64,000 nucleotides of DNA, taken from positions 1,922,001 to 1,986,000 of the forward strand of contig NZ_CP076039.1 of NCBI RefSeq assembly GCF_014529625.1, in the 5' to 3' direction. Under the pieces are notes generated by a model. That model saw only the letters and a list, made by a program, of their open reading frames with translations, ran no database searches and was not told the origin of the DNA. This DNA comes from Candidatus Pelagisphaera phototrophica. GTDB lineage: Bacteria; Verrucomicrobiota; Verrucomicrobiia; Opitutales; Opitutaceae. The first letter of the stretch is position 1. The number at the start of each line of letters is the position of its first letter. The position numbers and the translations under genes are program-made. Shown here piece after piece: positions 33,217-42,924 of this stretch.

Positions 33217-33319
33217 TTTTGTCTGGAGTGGGGTCCGGTTTGTCGGTTAGATTCTTGTTTATTAATTTCGTGCCCCTCTTGGGGTCACGTTGAGACAGTA
33301 GTTCAAACAAAGAGAAGCC

Positions 33320-33556
33320 ATGAGCGAAGCAAAACGAGCCGGAGCCGGTCCAATAAAGGTAGAATTAGAAGCTGGGGGAACCTACGCCTACTGCTCATGT
33401 GGCCAGTCATCCAGACAGCCGTTTTGTGATGGATCGCATAGTGGTACCGAATTCAGACCTAAGGTTTTCAAGGCAGAAAAAGACGGGGCTCATTTTTTGT
33501 GTGCCTGTAAGACAACGGGAAATGCTCCGTTTTGCGACGGAAGCCATAAGGGGTAA
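33320..33556 (+). CDS. CDGSH iron-sulfur domain protein
   Basis: This 78-residue protein has two CDGSH-type motifs, CSCGQSSRQPFCDGSH and CACKTTGNAPFCDGSH. Each holds C-x-C-x(n)-C-x-x-x-H, which binds a [2Fe-2S] cluster through three Cys and one His. Such tandem mini-CDGSH proteins are small redox or cluster-transfer proteins. It stands alone between gatB and metG, 103 bases after gatB. Upstream, at 33269-33289, is an 8-bp hairpin without a T run. Confidence 0.85.
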   Translation: MSEAKRAGAGPIKVELEAGGTYAYCSCGQSSRQPFCDGSHSGTEFRPKVFKAEKDGAHFLCACKTTGNAPFCDGSHKG

Positions 33557-33816
33557 TCTAGGATCTTTGCACTGAAAGGGTCGGTGCGGTTTTCTGACAT
33601 ATCGCGGGCTATACGAGGATTGGAACAGTTCTCGTCAGCAGGAGTCAGATGTGCACGACCTGCGATTGTGCCTACAAGTTAGAAACGGCCTAAGTTAGGG
33701 ACTGGGATTAAGACATTCCGTCTTGGATTACAGGTGCTTCGTTCGGTTGTGCTTTGCCTTAATTAGATTGCGGTCGAAAAAGGGCACGCTTATGGCTTAC
33801 CGCCGATTTTTAGATC

Positions 33817-35355
33817 ATGAAGTCATTCTACATAACAACTGCGATTGATTACGCCAATGGAAAGCCTCACCTCGGCCATGCATACGAGAAGGTTTTGACC
33901 GATGTGGTTGCCCGTTTTCGTCGCTTGATGGGTGACGAAGTCTATTTCTTGACCGGAATCGATGAGCACGGGCAGAAGGTACAGCAATCGGCAGGGGAAC
34001 GTGGCATTACTCCCATTGAACTTTGCGATGAAGCGGCGGTCGCCTTCAAGGGACTCTGTGCGAGTCTAGACATTTCTAATGACGATTTCATTAGAACGAC
34101 TGAAGACCGGCACAAGAAAGTCGTGCGATCCATTTTGCAAAAGCTGTTTGACCAAGGCGACATCTACAAGGCAGAATACAAAGGTTACTACAGCAAGCGA
34201 GCGGAGCAATTTTTGCAGGAAAAGGATCGCGATGGAAATGGTGAGTGGCCGGAGATTTTTGGTGAGGTCGAGGAAATTGCGGAAAGCAATTATTTCTTTA
34301 GGCTGAGCCGTCATCAGGAATGGCTTGTTGAACAGCTCAAGACGAACAAGTCTTTTATCTATCCCCGTTTTCGAGCAAAGCAGGTGCTTGAGTTCCTGAA
34401 AGAGCCGATTAACGATCTTTGCATTTCCCGGCCGCGGGAACGATTGGAGTGGGGAATTCCACTTCCATTCGACGAGGAGTATGTGACTTACGTTTGGTTT
34501 GACGCCCTGGTTAACTATATATCCGCAGTTGGATACGGTACCGATTCGTTTGAAAAACACTGGCCTGCGGATTTTCACGTAATCGGAAAAGACATCCTCG
34601 TTCCACCTCATGCTGTGTATTGGCCCATTATGCTGAAGGCTGCAGGGATAGCGTTACCAAAGAGCCTTCTAGTCCATGGGTGGTGGTTGAAATCGGGGGC
34701 AAAAATGTCGAAGAGCACAGGGACCGTAGTTGATCCGCTCGATTTGATTGACCAATTCGGCTCGGATGCGTTTCGCTATTTTGTTACTCGAGAGATGAAC
34801 GTCGGGCAGGACAGCGAGTTTTCGCAGGAAAGGTACATGTCCCGTTACAATTCCGACCTTGCGAACGATCTGGGAAACTTGCTGAGCCGGGTGCTTACGA
34901 TGGTTGGCCGCAATTTTGGAGGAAAGATTCCCGGACCAAGGATCGAGGAGTCGCTCGAATTAGAACTTTGGACCTTGTGGAAAGATACGCAAAAGAAGGT
35001 TTTAGATCTGTATGGTGAATTTCAATTTCACTCGGGCCTAGAGAAAACGTTTGCTTTTATCAGCGCGATAAATCGGTACGCGGAACAACGAGCTCCTTGG
35101 AAATTGGCAAAATCTGAGGATCCGGAAGACAGGAAACGTTTCGAAACGTCTCTTTACGTAATGACAGAATCCTTGCGCCTGGCAGTGGGGTTGCTCGAAC
35201 CTGTCATGCCAAATACAACCGATAAAGTGTACGATCTGCTAGGATACACCAAAGAGGCAGATTGGGACCGTCGATTGCTGCGAGGAGACACACTGGTTGG
35301 ACAGGAGATCGGCGAAAAGACCATTTTGTTTCCCAAGCCTCAAATGGAATCTTAA
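33817..35355 (+). CDS. metG: Methionine-tRNA ligase
   Basis: This 512-residue class I synthetase has HLGHAYEKVLTDVVARF as the HIGH motif, FLTGIDEHGQKVQQSA, VYWPIMLKAAG, and GAKMSKSTG as the KMSKS motif. The connective domain has FLQEKDRDG in place of cysteine knuckles, so this is the form without zinc. The C-terminal dimerisation domain found in longer MetRS is absent, which matches the short MetG class. The next gene begins twelve bases after it. The 260 bases upstream hold no gene. Confidence 0.94.
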   Translation: MKSFYITTAIDYANGKPHLGHAYEKVLTDVVARFRRLMGDEVYFLTGIDEHGQKVQQSAGERGITPIELCDEAAVAFKGLCASLDISNDDFIRTTEDRHKKVVRSILQKLFDQGDIYKAEYKGYYSKRAEQFLQEKDRDGNGEWPEIFGEVEEIAESNYFFRLSRHQEWLVEQLKTNKSFIYPRFRAKQVLEFLKEPINDLCISRPRERLEWGIPLPFDEEYVTYVWFDALVNYISAVGYGTDSFEKHWPADFHVIGKDILVPPHAVYWPIMLKAAGIALPKSLLVHGWWLKSGAKMSKSTGTVVDPLDLIDQFGSDAFRYFVTREMNVGQDSEFSQERYMSRYNSDLANDLGNLLSRVLTMVGRNFGGKIPGPRIEESLELELWTLWKDTQKKVLDLYGEFQFHSGLEKTFAFISAINRYAEQRAPWKLAKSEDPEDRKRFETSLYVMTESLRLAVGLLEPVMPNTTDKVYDLLGYTKEADWDRRLLRGDTLVGQEIGEKTILFPKPQMES

Positions 35356-35367
35356 AGCAGCGATTCT

Positions 35368-36792
35368 GTGGATACGCTCCCGTTAGACCTTTCTCAGTCC
35401 CCGACAGAGACCGCACTTGAGACGTTTCTAAACGGCTGCCGTCAGCGAGCTATTCTGAAGAGTCATCCTCAGCTGGTGAGTATTTCGGTTGCTTCGGATT
35501 TACTTGATCCATTGGCAGTGCTCGAGTCGATTTATGACCCTAGCGAGCCGCACTTCTATGTAGAGAGACCCTTGGAAGGCGTGGCTTTGGCAGGAGCAGA
35601 AGTGGCAATCCATTCGGCGTCCCGTTCTGGTGATCGGTTTGAATCTGCAAAGGCTTTCATTACCGATACCTTGGACAATGCGGTCGCCGTAGGAGATGTC
35701 ACTCTTCCTTTTTTTGGGCCACACTTCTTTTGCGGTTTCACGTTTTTTGATGAGGTGGGGGAGGGGGAGGCTTTTCCGCCTGCGACCGTGTTTGTACCCT
35801 CATGGCAGGTGAGCGTTAAAAGGGGAGTATGTGTCGCAACCGCGAACGCGCTGGTTGAGGAATGTAGCGATATTGAGTCGATTTCAAAACGTATATGGAA
35901 TGCCAATACGAAAATCAAGTCGTTTGACTATCGGGCGGTTGATGTGTCTGCGAACGAGTCTAGACGTCCGGAATGGCGGATGGAGGAGGCGAGTGAAGAA
36001 GATGACTTTAGTGATTCTGTAGGTCGGGCTATCAAGGAAATCGATTCCGAGGTATTTGAGAAAATCGTACTAGCTCGAGCCCGGGATTTGAGAGCTAATC
36101 AGGTATTTCATCCACTCGAGATTCTCAACGCGATGCGTGACCGCTACCCTGATTGTTATTCTTTCTCGTTTGCTAATGGGGAAGGTCAAAGTTTTATTGG
36201 CGCGAGTCCTGAGCGTCTGGTGAAAGTCGAGGACAAAGAGTTTGCTGCAGACGCCCTAGCAGGGTCGGCCCCTCGGGGTCTGTCTGCGAGGGAGGATGCG
36301 AGATTGGGATCGGAGCTGTTGAATAGCGAAAAAGATCGGTACGAACAGAAAGTGGTTTTGGACTCGATTTGTCGGCGTCTTGAATCCTTAGGCACTGAAA
36401 TTCGATTAGAAAAGGAGCCAGCCTTAAAGCGACTCAGTAATGTGCAGCATCTTTACAACGAGGTGAGTGGAAAGCTGCTTGAGGGTACGAGTCTCTTGGA
36501 TTTTGTGGAGCAGCTTCATCCGTCGCCCGCTGTAGGCGGCTCACCGAGAGGGCGAGCCTGTGAAAGAATTTCTCATTATGAAGGTTTTGCTAGGGGACTG
36601 TATGCAGGACCGATTGGGTGGGTGGACAGTAATTTGGAAGGCGAATTCCTTGTGGCCATTCGTTCGGCTTTGATTGATGGCGACACTGCTAGGTTGTATG
36701 CTGGAGTTGGGATCGTAAAGGGATCTGTTCCAGAGAAAGAGCTGCAGGAAACGAACTTGAAGTTCAAAGCCCTGTTGGAGAATCTCGTTTAG
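35368..36792 (+). CDS. menF: Isochorismate synthase
   Basis: This 474-residue chorismate-binding enzyme starts at GTG. The catalytic half has KIVLARARDLRANQ, SFIGASPERLVKVE, ALAGSAPRGLSAREDARLGS, VQHLYNEVSGKLLEGTSLLD, LHPSPAVGGSPR and GLYAGPIGWVDSNLEGEF. Placement directly before menD (next base) shows a role in menaquinone synthesis rather than siderophores. The first 190 residues are variable, as is usual for MenF. The other men genes are not in the window. Confidence 0.9.
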   Translation: MDTLPLDLSQSPTETALETFLNGCRQRAILKSHPQLVSISVASDLLDPLAVLESIYDPSEPHFYVERPLEGVALAGAEVAIHSASRSGDRFESAKAFITDTLDNAVAVGDVTLPFFGPHFFCGFTFFDEVGEGEAFPPATVFVPSWQVSVKRGVCVATANALVEECSDIESISKRIWNANTKIKSFDYRAVDVSANESRRPEWRMEEASEEDDFSDSVGRAIKEIDSEVFEKIVLARARDLRANQVFHPLEILNAMRDRYPDCYSFSFANGEGQSFIGASPERLVKVEDKEFAADALAGSAPRGLSAREDARLGSELLNSEKDRYEQKVVLDSICRRLESLGTEIRLEKEPALKRLSNVQHLYNEVSGKLLEGTSLLDFVEQLHPSPAVGGSPRGRACERISHYEGFARGLYAGPIGWVDSNLEGEFLVAIRSALIDGDTARLYAGVGIVKGSVPEKELQETNLKFKALLENLV

Positions 36793-38514
36793 ATGCAACC
36801 CGAATTTGCAAATGTTAACGAGCTTTGGTCTCGGATCATTTCTGAAACCCTGTGCAGTAAAGGGGTTCGCTTTGCGGTGATTTGCCCCGGGTCAAGAAGT
36901 TCTCCACTCGCGTTTGCGTTTGCCCGAACTGAAGGAATTGAATCAATTTCAATACTAGATGAACGTTCCGCCGGTTTTTTTGCCTTGGGACTCGCAAAAC
37001 GAGAAGGATTACCCGTTGTCCTGGTATGTACGTCCGGGACGGCTGCGGCGAATTTCTATCCAGCTGTGATCGAGGCCTCAGAAAGTGGGGTCCCCTTGAT
37101 TGTCATAACCGCGGATCGGCCTGAGGAATTGCGTGGATGCCGTGCGGGGCAAACGATTGTTCAATTGGGTATGTATGCTATGTATCCAGTCTCTCAGGTA
37201 GAATTGCCTATTCCGAATGCGGACCTAAAGGCGTTAGAAGGTCTGAAAGCAGTTGTGGAAGAACAGGTGGATTTCTCGTTGGGTATTCCCTGCGGTCCCG
37301 TTCACGTAAATACGCCTTTCCGAGACCCACTGGCGCCTCTAACTGATCGGACGTTCGTGAGTCCGATCTCAATGGATGAGCTAAGGGTCTTGTTTGAGTC
37401 CTCTTCGAAAGTCGAAGAACCCTCTATTGAATTAGACCTAGACGAATTTACCCAGTCTGAACGAGGACTCATATTAGTCGGTTCTCCTCTGGTGCCGGTT
37501 AGTGAAAATTGGGTTCGAAATGTAGCGCGACTGGCAGATGGACTTAGGTGGCCTGTACTTGCAGATGGACTCAGTTCTATCAGGAATCATCAGAGTCTGT
37601 TTCCACGCTTGATTACCGGTTACAATGCGATTTGCCGGGTCGTTGACGGAGACTCGAACCTGCTGCCTGATCGAATCATCGTGGTAGGTGATCTTCCTAT
37701 CAGCAAGACCCTTCGAACCTGGTTAAAAGATCGGAATATTAAGTCTCAGTTTTTGACACCCATTCCCGGTGAGTTCGATTCAAATCGAGGTGATAGTGAG
37801 TCTAGGTATTATGACTTTAATCGAGCTTCACCGCTGGTGACGCGTCATAGCAACGATTCCTTTGCCACAGCGTGGCAACGATTAGACGCGAAGGTGCACC
37901 AGTCTATCGAAGGAAGGTTGTCTCGTCTCGAGCCAGTTTTCGAGGGTTCGATTGCGGTAGCGATGTCGAACTGTTTGCCCATGGGAAGCTCTCTATTCGT
38001 TTCTAATAGCATGCCACCACGAGATTTGGAATTTTTCTGGAATCCTAACGATCGACGTGTGGGTGTCTATTCCTCTCGAGGGGCGAATGGGATAGATGGT
38101 ATTCTATCAACGGCTCTCGGAGTAGCGCATCGAGGTGAGCCGACTTTTCTTCTAACAGGAGATCTTGCCCTACTTCATGATAGCAACGGAGGATTGGTAA
38201 GTAAGCGAGTCGAAGGGTCGCTGACGATTATATTGATAAATAACGCTGGGGGAGGCATTTTTGAAATGCTTCCTGTTAGTCAGCTTGGAGAAGAGTTCGA
38301 AGAGTTTTTTGCGACAGACCAGCAGATCGATTTTTCGAAATGGGCTGCGACTTACGATATTGAATACATGAAAGCCAATAGCCTCAAGGAATTTGAGATA
38401 TATTTAGGAAGAGAAGCTCGAGGAGGGGTTAGCCTGATTGAGGTCGTTACAGACCGCAAACGAGACGCCGCGGAACGAAAACGGATCTTCACGGAAATCG
38501 CTAGTAGTTTATAG
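36793..38514 (+). CDS. menD: SEPHCHC synthase (menaquinone biosynthesis)
   Basis: This 573-residue thiamine-diphosphate enzyme adds 2-oxoglutarate to isochorismate. It starts MQPEFANVNELWSRIISETL. It has AVICPGSRSSPLAFAFAR, CTSGTAAANFYPAVIEAS, LIVITADRPEELRGCRAGQT, the ThDP-binding FLLTGDLALLHDSNGGL and the later IILINNAGGGIFEMLPVS. The start codon follows the stop of the isochorismate synthase directly, so the pair is an operon. The end overlaps the convergent phosphatase gene by six bases. Confidence 0.95.
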   Translation: MQPEFANVNELWSRIISETLCSKGVRFAVICPGSRSSPLAFAFARTEGIESISILDERSAGFFALGLAKREGLPVVLVCTSGTAAANFYPAVIEASESGVPLIVITADRPEELRGCRAGQTIVQLGMYAMYPVSQVELPIPNADLKALEGLKAVVEEQVDFSLGIPCGPVHVNTPFRDPLAPLTDRTFVSPISMDELRVLFESSSKVEEPSIELDLDEFTQSERGLILVGSPLVPVSENWVRNVARLADGLRWPVLADGLSSIRNHQSLFPRLITGYNAICRVVDGDSNLLPDRIIVVGDLPISKTLRTWLKDRNIKSQFLTPIPGEFDSNRGDSESRYYDFNRASPLVTRHSNDSFATAWQRLDAKVHQSIEGRLSRLEPVFEGSIAVAMSNCLPMGSSLFVSNSMPPRDLEFFWNPNDRRVGVYSSRGANGIDGILSTALGVAHRGEPTFLLTGDLALLHDSNGGLVSKRVEGSLTIILINNAGGGIFEMLPVSQLGEEFEEFFATDQQIDFSKWAATYDIEYMKANSLKEFEIYLGREARGGVSLIEVVTDRKRDAAERKRIFTEIASSL

Positions 38515-39444
38515 ATTTGCTGACCTGTGAGCCTCTACCATTTCAGCTGCGAGACCGAAGCGAAGATTGAAAAAAGAAAAATAGATCGTCTCGCAACCTA
38601 GGAACTGCATTAGTTCGCACAGGATTATGGTAGCAGTCGGGAAAATGTCCGCTCGTTTAGTAGGAACGGCTAAATTTGCTATCCTCTCATCGAAGTCCAT
38701 TTCAGAAACGCGATCGCGTATTGATCTGGCGGCGACAAAATCAAGTCTCTTTTTAGTTCCTGACTGAGGTGCCAATTGGGATAAGATTGACGCGGTGCCT
38801 CCGGTAAGCACTGCGGTGGTGACTCCAGGATCAGGTTGTATGGAAGATCGCTGGAGTGTAGTTCTTACGGCGTTCTCTATATTTTCCCGTTGAGGCAGGG
38901 ATACCGGTTTCTTGCGGTCATGAAGGAACTGTGATGCGAGTCGAACGGCGCCGAGGTCGAAGCTGTGGGAAGCGACGGAAACCTGGTTCTTGAATCGAAT
39001 AAACTCTAAAGAGCCTCCACCAAGGTCAGAGAGTGTGAAATCATTGAGGGTCGCGAGCTTTGGATCCTGTAAAACGCCTTTACCGATAAGGTTCGCTTCT
39101 TCAGCTCCTGAAAGGGTTCTCAATTCTATGCCGGTCGCAGTCCGGATGGAGTCTACGAATTTATGGCTATTGTGAGCGTCTCGTACAGCGCTGGTCGCAA
39201 CGATTGAAAGCTGGTTTAGCTTGTGTTGAGAAGCGATCGAATGGAGTCGGGCTACGGCTTGAGTCCCGATCTTTATCGCACCGGATTCGATTACAGGAGG
39301 GTTTTTTGTCATTCCCTCGCCAATACGTACTTCTTCGACTTCAAAGTGAACGTGACGAATCTCGGTGCCACCCAAGCCTTCAGCAATCTGCAGCTTTATA
39401 GAATTGCTTCCTATATCGATAATGCCGACTCGAATAGGTTTCAT
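38509..39444 (-). CDS. Ppx/GppA family phosphatase
   Basis: This 311-residue protein of the ASKHA fold starts with VGIIDIGSNSIKLQIAEG. Further motifs are SIVATSAVRDAHNSHKFVDS, SGAEEANLIGKGVLQD and LSDLGGGSLEFIRF. The family removes phosphate from polyphosphate or pppGpp. The lack of a C-terminal HD domain makes this the short form. Three bases separate its start from the end of rsmI, so the two genes are coupled. Confidence 0.85.
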   Translation of the reverse strand: MKPIRVGIIDIGSNSIKLQIAEGLGGTEIRHVHFEVEEVRIGEGMTKNPPVIESGAIKIGTQAVARLHSIASQHKLNQLSIVATSAVRDAHNSHKFVDSIRTATGIELRTLSGAEEANLIGKGVLQDPKLATLNDFTLSDLGGGSLEFIRFKNQVSVASHSFDLGAVRLASQFLHDRKKPVSLPQRENIENAVRTTLQRSSIQPDPGVTTAVLTGGTASILSQLAPQSGTKKRLDFVAARSIRDRVSEMDFDERIANLAVPTKRADIFPTATIILCELMQFLGCETIYFSFFNLRFGLAAEMVEAHRSANL

Positions 39445-39446
39445 CG

Positions 39447-40163
39447 CTAAAGGACAAATTTCCGCGGGGCAATCACCACCGCAAATTCGCCTTTCTTACT
39501 CGAGGTTTTAAAGGTCTCGGCAACAGAGGCCAAGGCGCCGGTTGTGATGGATTCGAATCGCTTGGTCAGTTCTCTCCCAATGCAAACGAAACGATCCGGC
39601 CCGAGGATTTCTAGCATTTCGGCCATGAGTTTTTCGATACGATGACAGGATTCATAGAGGATTATCGTATATGGGGAATCGATGTGGCTTTCGAGAAAGC
39701 GCTTTCGTGCGGCGCTTTTAGGAGGGAGGAATCCCACAAAAAGAAAACCGTCGGAAGGGAGGCCGCTCGCAGAAAGGATGGTTGTGGCGGCACAAGGGCC
39801 CGGAACGGGAATAACGGGTATAGATAGCACGTGACATTGGCGAGTTAAGCGAAACCCCGGATCGCTCACGGCAGGAGTTCCTGCGTCGGAAATGAGGGCA
39901 ACCGATTCTCCGTTCGCTAGCCGGTCGGCGATTGATATCGCCATGGTGCGCTCATTTTTGTCGTGATAGGAAACCAGCCGATTCTTGATTCCCAATTTTG
40001 AGAGCATACCGCCGGAGACGCGTGTGTCTTCACAGGCGACAAATGAGACTTTTTCCAGCAAGGAGCGGGCTCGCTCGGTCAGGTCTGCTAGGTTCCCGAT
40101 GGGCGTGGCGACGACGTAAAGCGAGCCTGGTTCAGGCGTGAGTGACTGATTTACGCCTTCCAT
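39447..40163 (-). CDS. rsmI: 16S rRNA 2'-O-methyltransferase (C1402)
   Basis: This 238-residue tetrapyrrole-methylase-fold enzyme has GSLYVVATPIGNLADLTERA, FVACEDTRVSGGMLSKLGIK, RLVSYHDKNERTMAISIADR and ALISDAGTPAVSDPGFRL, with GFLPPKSAARKRFLES later. These are standard RsmI motifs. It methylates C1402 of 16S rRNA. The usual C-terminal extra domain is absent, which is common. It lies upstream of and nearly touches the Ppx/GppA gene. Confidence 0.93.
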   Translation of the reverse strand: MEGVNQSLTPEPGSLYVVATPIGNLADLTERARSLLEKVSFVACEDTRVSGGMLSKLGIKNRLVSYHDKNERTMAISIADRLANGESVALISDAGTPAVSDPGFRLTRQCHVLSIPVIPVPGPCAATTILSASGLPSDGFLFVGFLPPKSAARKRFLESHIDSPYTIILYESCHRIEKLMAEMLEILGPDRFVCIGRELTKRFESITTGALASVAETFKTSSKKGEFAVVIAPRKFVL

Positions 40164-40211
40164 CCTAGGGTGGGTGGAGTCAGAAATCTTTCTGGAGCGA
40201 AGGGAGCTGGA

Positions 40212-40367
40212 CTAGCGGCTCGTTCCACCCATTCCCGGAACGCCACCCTCCCAGTCTTTGGGACGGCTCCAGGGAATCGTTGACTCATCCACTTCGGTGC
40301 AGCCGGTGAATATTAGAGTCAGGCTGACGGTTGCAATTGCGAGAAAGAGGGAAAGCAGTTTTTTCAT
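40212..40367 (-). CDS. 51-residue lipoprotein
   Basis: From ATG 40367 to TAG 40212 the frame gives MKKLLSLFLAIATVSLTLIF then TGC (Cys23), TEVDESTIPWSRPKDWEGGV and PGMGGTSR. The start is a clear lipoprotein signal, and the mature part is only 29 residues, ending with Gly, Pro and Trp. It lies six bases after the coiled-coil protein gene, in the same direction, and so is probably co-transcribed. The length and the exact lipobox make it a real small gene. The function is unknown. Confidence 0.75.
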   Translation of the reverse strand: MKKLLSLFLAIATVSLTLIFTGCTEVDESTIPWSRPKDWEGGVPGMGGTSR

Positions 40368-40373
40368 AATCTA

Positions 40374-41132
40374 TCAGTTTGCGCTAACAACGAGATCGCC
40401 CGCTATGGGGTCGATTTTTAAAGAGCCTGGCAGAATTCTCGCGATGCTCAAGTTTTCCTTTACTTCACTTATCTGAATTTTTGCGATGGATTCCCCTTCT
40501 CGCTTAATTTCGAGGAGATGGTCGAGCCGAATGCCACTGGTATAGCCTAGGCTGACGATCACGAAAGAGGATTGCGGCCCGACGGTAAGGATTCTTCCAT
40601 TCGCATCGCTCGGGCCTGGCTTTAGGTTTCCATAACCCTCTGCAGTGGAGGGACTAGCTACCTTCACGGGAGTGCTTTCCAGTTTAAGAATGGTGGATTC
40701 CAGTGTAGCGATCTTCTGTTCGTAGGCATTGGCCTCTTCTAGCGTGATAGAATTCGCTTTTTGGGCGGCCATCTCTTTCTTCAAATCCGCCAGGGAACGC
40801 TGCAGATTCTCTTCGTTATCCATCCGCATTTCCAACTCCTCAGTAAAACGCTGGTTTTCCCGCTTCAGCTGATTGGATCGGGCAGAGATCACCGTGATAT
40901 TGGATCGGGCTTCTTGCAGCGAACGGGCGTTTTGCTCCAGCTGCTCTTGGAGATCATGGTTTTTTGCGGCCAGATTGGCGGATTTGGCACTTTCCGCCTT
41001 GAGTTGGACCTGAGAGGTTTGCAGTTCTTGAGCGAGGTTGTTGGCTTCTAGGGTATTGAGATAGTAGAAGGTCCCGGAAGCTAGGGCTCCGATAATAGCG
41101 AGAACGGAAAGAAAATTGGCGAGTGACCTCAT
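40374..41132 (-). CDS. Membrane-anchored coiled-coil protein
   Basis: This 252-residue protein has an N-terminal membrane helix (FLSVLAIIGALASGTFYYLN) and a long coiled coil at about residues 30-155 (LAQELQTSQVQLKAESAKSA, LEQNARSLQEARSNITVIS). The C-terminal domain of about 80 residues has TVGPQSSFVIVSLGYTSGIR and LEIKREGESIAKIQISEVK. That last part resembles the beta domain of MreC-like and other envelope scaffold proteins. It is followed by a 51-residue lipoprotein gene. A periplasmic scaffold or adaptor role is inferred. Confidence 0.65.
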   Translation of the reverse strand: MRSLANFLSVLAIIGALASGTFYYLNTLEANNLAQELQTSQVQLKAESAKSANLAAKNHDLQEQLEQNARSLQEARSNITVISARSNQLKRENQRFTEELEMRMDNEENLQRSLADLKKEMAAQKANSITLEEANAYEQKIATLESTILKLESTPVKVASPSTAEGYGNLKPGPSDANGRILTVGPQSSFVIVSLGYTSGIRLDHLLEIKREGESIAKIQISEVKENLSIARILPGSLKIDPIAGDLVVSAN

Positions 41133-41246
41133 CGATCTAGGAAATAAGATTCGAGTCTCGGAACAATGGTTTTGGATTTCGCATTTGAAAAGCCTATTAT
41201 CAGCAGTTCGGAAAACGGCCGAATGGCCCGAGGCGTTAAATTTTCC

Positions 41247-42827
41247 TCACTCAGACACTGAAAAGGTCGCTTCGTGCCAGGCGCCAGAACTGGATTTCCG
41301 GATCCCGGAAGTTCCGTTCGCGGCGAGATGGGTCGCAAGCTTGTATACGAGCTCCGCTTCTGCACTTTGGCCAATCGCTTGAGCGAGGCCGGGCGCATCC
41401 AGGCTTTCCCCTTTGGCATCCTGGAGTGAAGCCGTGATGGCTTTACAGAGATCGATCGCAATCCCAGCTGCTTTCTTGCCTGCTTCTACTCCTGGTTGGT
41501 GATAGGCGTTGATTCCTACGAGAGAAGCGTAAAGACCAACAGCTCGTTCATACAGCGCTATGAGGCGGCTCACCGATTCTGGGCTAACCGCGTTAGTCGT
41601 GATCGTAACCGATTCCCGTCCTTTCTCACTGAGGGCGTCTCTCGTACCGAGATAAAACCCTTGAAGAAAGTCTCCGGAGGTGACGCCGTCCTCCACTTCG
41701 ATGGAGGGCCCGGAGCGATCTTTAAGGATTTCGATGAAGGTGACGAAGAAATTCGGAACACCCTCTCGGAGCTGCTGAACATAAGCGTGTTGGTCGGTGG
41801 AGCCTTTGTTTCCATAGACGGTAATTCCTTGGTTTACCACATTCCCCTGTAGATCGAATTCTTTCCCTAAACTCTCCATAATGAGCTGCTGGAGGTAGCG
41901 TGAAAAAAGGAGAAGGCGGTCTTTATAGGGAAGCACGACCATGTCTTTTTTCCCTTTGCCATCGGTTGCATGGTACCAGGATAGGGCGAGCAGGGCAGCG
42001 GGATTGCTCTTGATCGAAGTCTGGCGGGTCAGTGCGTCGATGGCCTTTGCCCCAGATAGCAATGCGTCGACATCGATTCCCTGGAGTGCGGCCGGTACGA
42101 GTCCTACCGGACCCAGCACGGAGGTGCGTCCACCGACCCAGTCCCACATCGGAAATCTGGCGATCCAGTTTTCGTTTATGGCGACTGTATCCAGCTTGCT
42201 TCTATCGCCCGTGATTGCGACTGCGTGGGCGGCGAAATTAAGACCTTTCTTTTCGTAGGCCGTTTTCGCCTCTAGCATGCCGTTTCTTGTTTCGGCAGTT
42301 CCACCAGATTTAGAGACAACCAGGCTGAGCGTCTGGCCAAGATTTCCCCCGATAGCATCAAGGACAAGGTCCATTCCATCGGGATCAGTATTATCGAAGA
42401 AGTGAACACGCGTCTTGTCTTTGGAAGGATTCCCGAGAGCGTGGCTTACAAACTGAGGTCCCAATGCGGATCCTCCGATACCGATGACCAAGATGTCCGA
42501 AAAGACTCCGTTTTGGCCTTTGATTTGCCCTGAGTGGACGCTTGAAGCGAATTGCTTAATTTGTTCAATTGTCTCCTCAATCTCGACTTTCAGCTTTTGC
42601 GTAGGGGCCCGTTCCGGGTCTCTAAGCCAGTAGTGCCCCACCATTCTTCCCTCGTCTGGGTTGGCGATTTCGCCTTTTTCCAAAGCGTCCATATCTTGAA
42701 ACGCCTTTGCGAATCGCGATTCGAATGCTTCGAAGTCGTCATTCTTCAATCCGATCCGGCTGAGATCGATAGCTAGGCTGACTTCCGGAAAATGAAATGA
42801 GTATTGTGTGAATCGTTCCCAAGACAT
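41247..42827 (-). CDS. pgi: Glucose-6-phosphate isomerase
   Basis: This 526-residue protein has [55 protein letters not shown] and [20 protein letters not shown], all active-site segments of the PGI family. It converts glucose-6-phosphate and fructose-6-phosphate in glycolysis. Length is a little short of the E. coli enzyme (549) and normal for this phylum. It is a lone gene with about 100 bases on each side. Confidence 0.94.
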   Translation of the reverse strand: MSWERFTQYSFHFPEVSLAIDLSRIGLKNDDFEAFESRFAKAFQDMDALEKGEIANPDEGRMVGHYWLRDPERAPTQKLKVEIEETIEQIKQFASSVHSGQIKGQNGVFSDILVIGIGGSALGPQFVSHALGNPSKDKTRVHFFDNTDPDGMDLVLDAIGGNLGQTLSLVVSKSGGTAETRNGMLEAKTAYEKKGLNFAAHAVAITGDRSKLDTVAINENWIARFPMWDWVGGRTSVLGPVGLVPAALQGIDVDALLSGAKAIDALTRQTSIKSNPAALLALSWYHATDGKGKKDMVVLPYKDRLLLFSRYLQQLIMESLGKEFDLQGNVVNQGITVYGNKGSTDQHAYVQQLREGVPNFFVTFIEILKDRSGPSIEVEDGVTSGDFLQGFYLGTRDALSEKGRESVTITTNAVSPESVSRLIALYERAVGLYASLVGINAYHQPGVEAGKKAAGIAIDLCKAITASLQDAKGESLDAPGLAQAIGQSAEAELVYKLATHLAANGTSGIRKSSSGAWHEATFSVSE

Positions 42828-42924
42828 GGTGACTGAATTATGAAGTTTGAATTATAAATGCTGAAGAGGCATAGGTATGAAGGAATACTAGATAGCGGGC
42901 GATCTCCCCCTACCTTTTTGAAAG

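Noticed and set aside
33268-33290. Hairpin GTGCCCC/GGGGTCAC behind gatB as a terminator
   Set aside because: No T run follows on either strand, so it is noted but not called.
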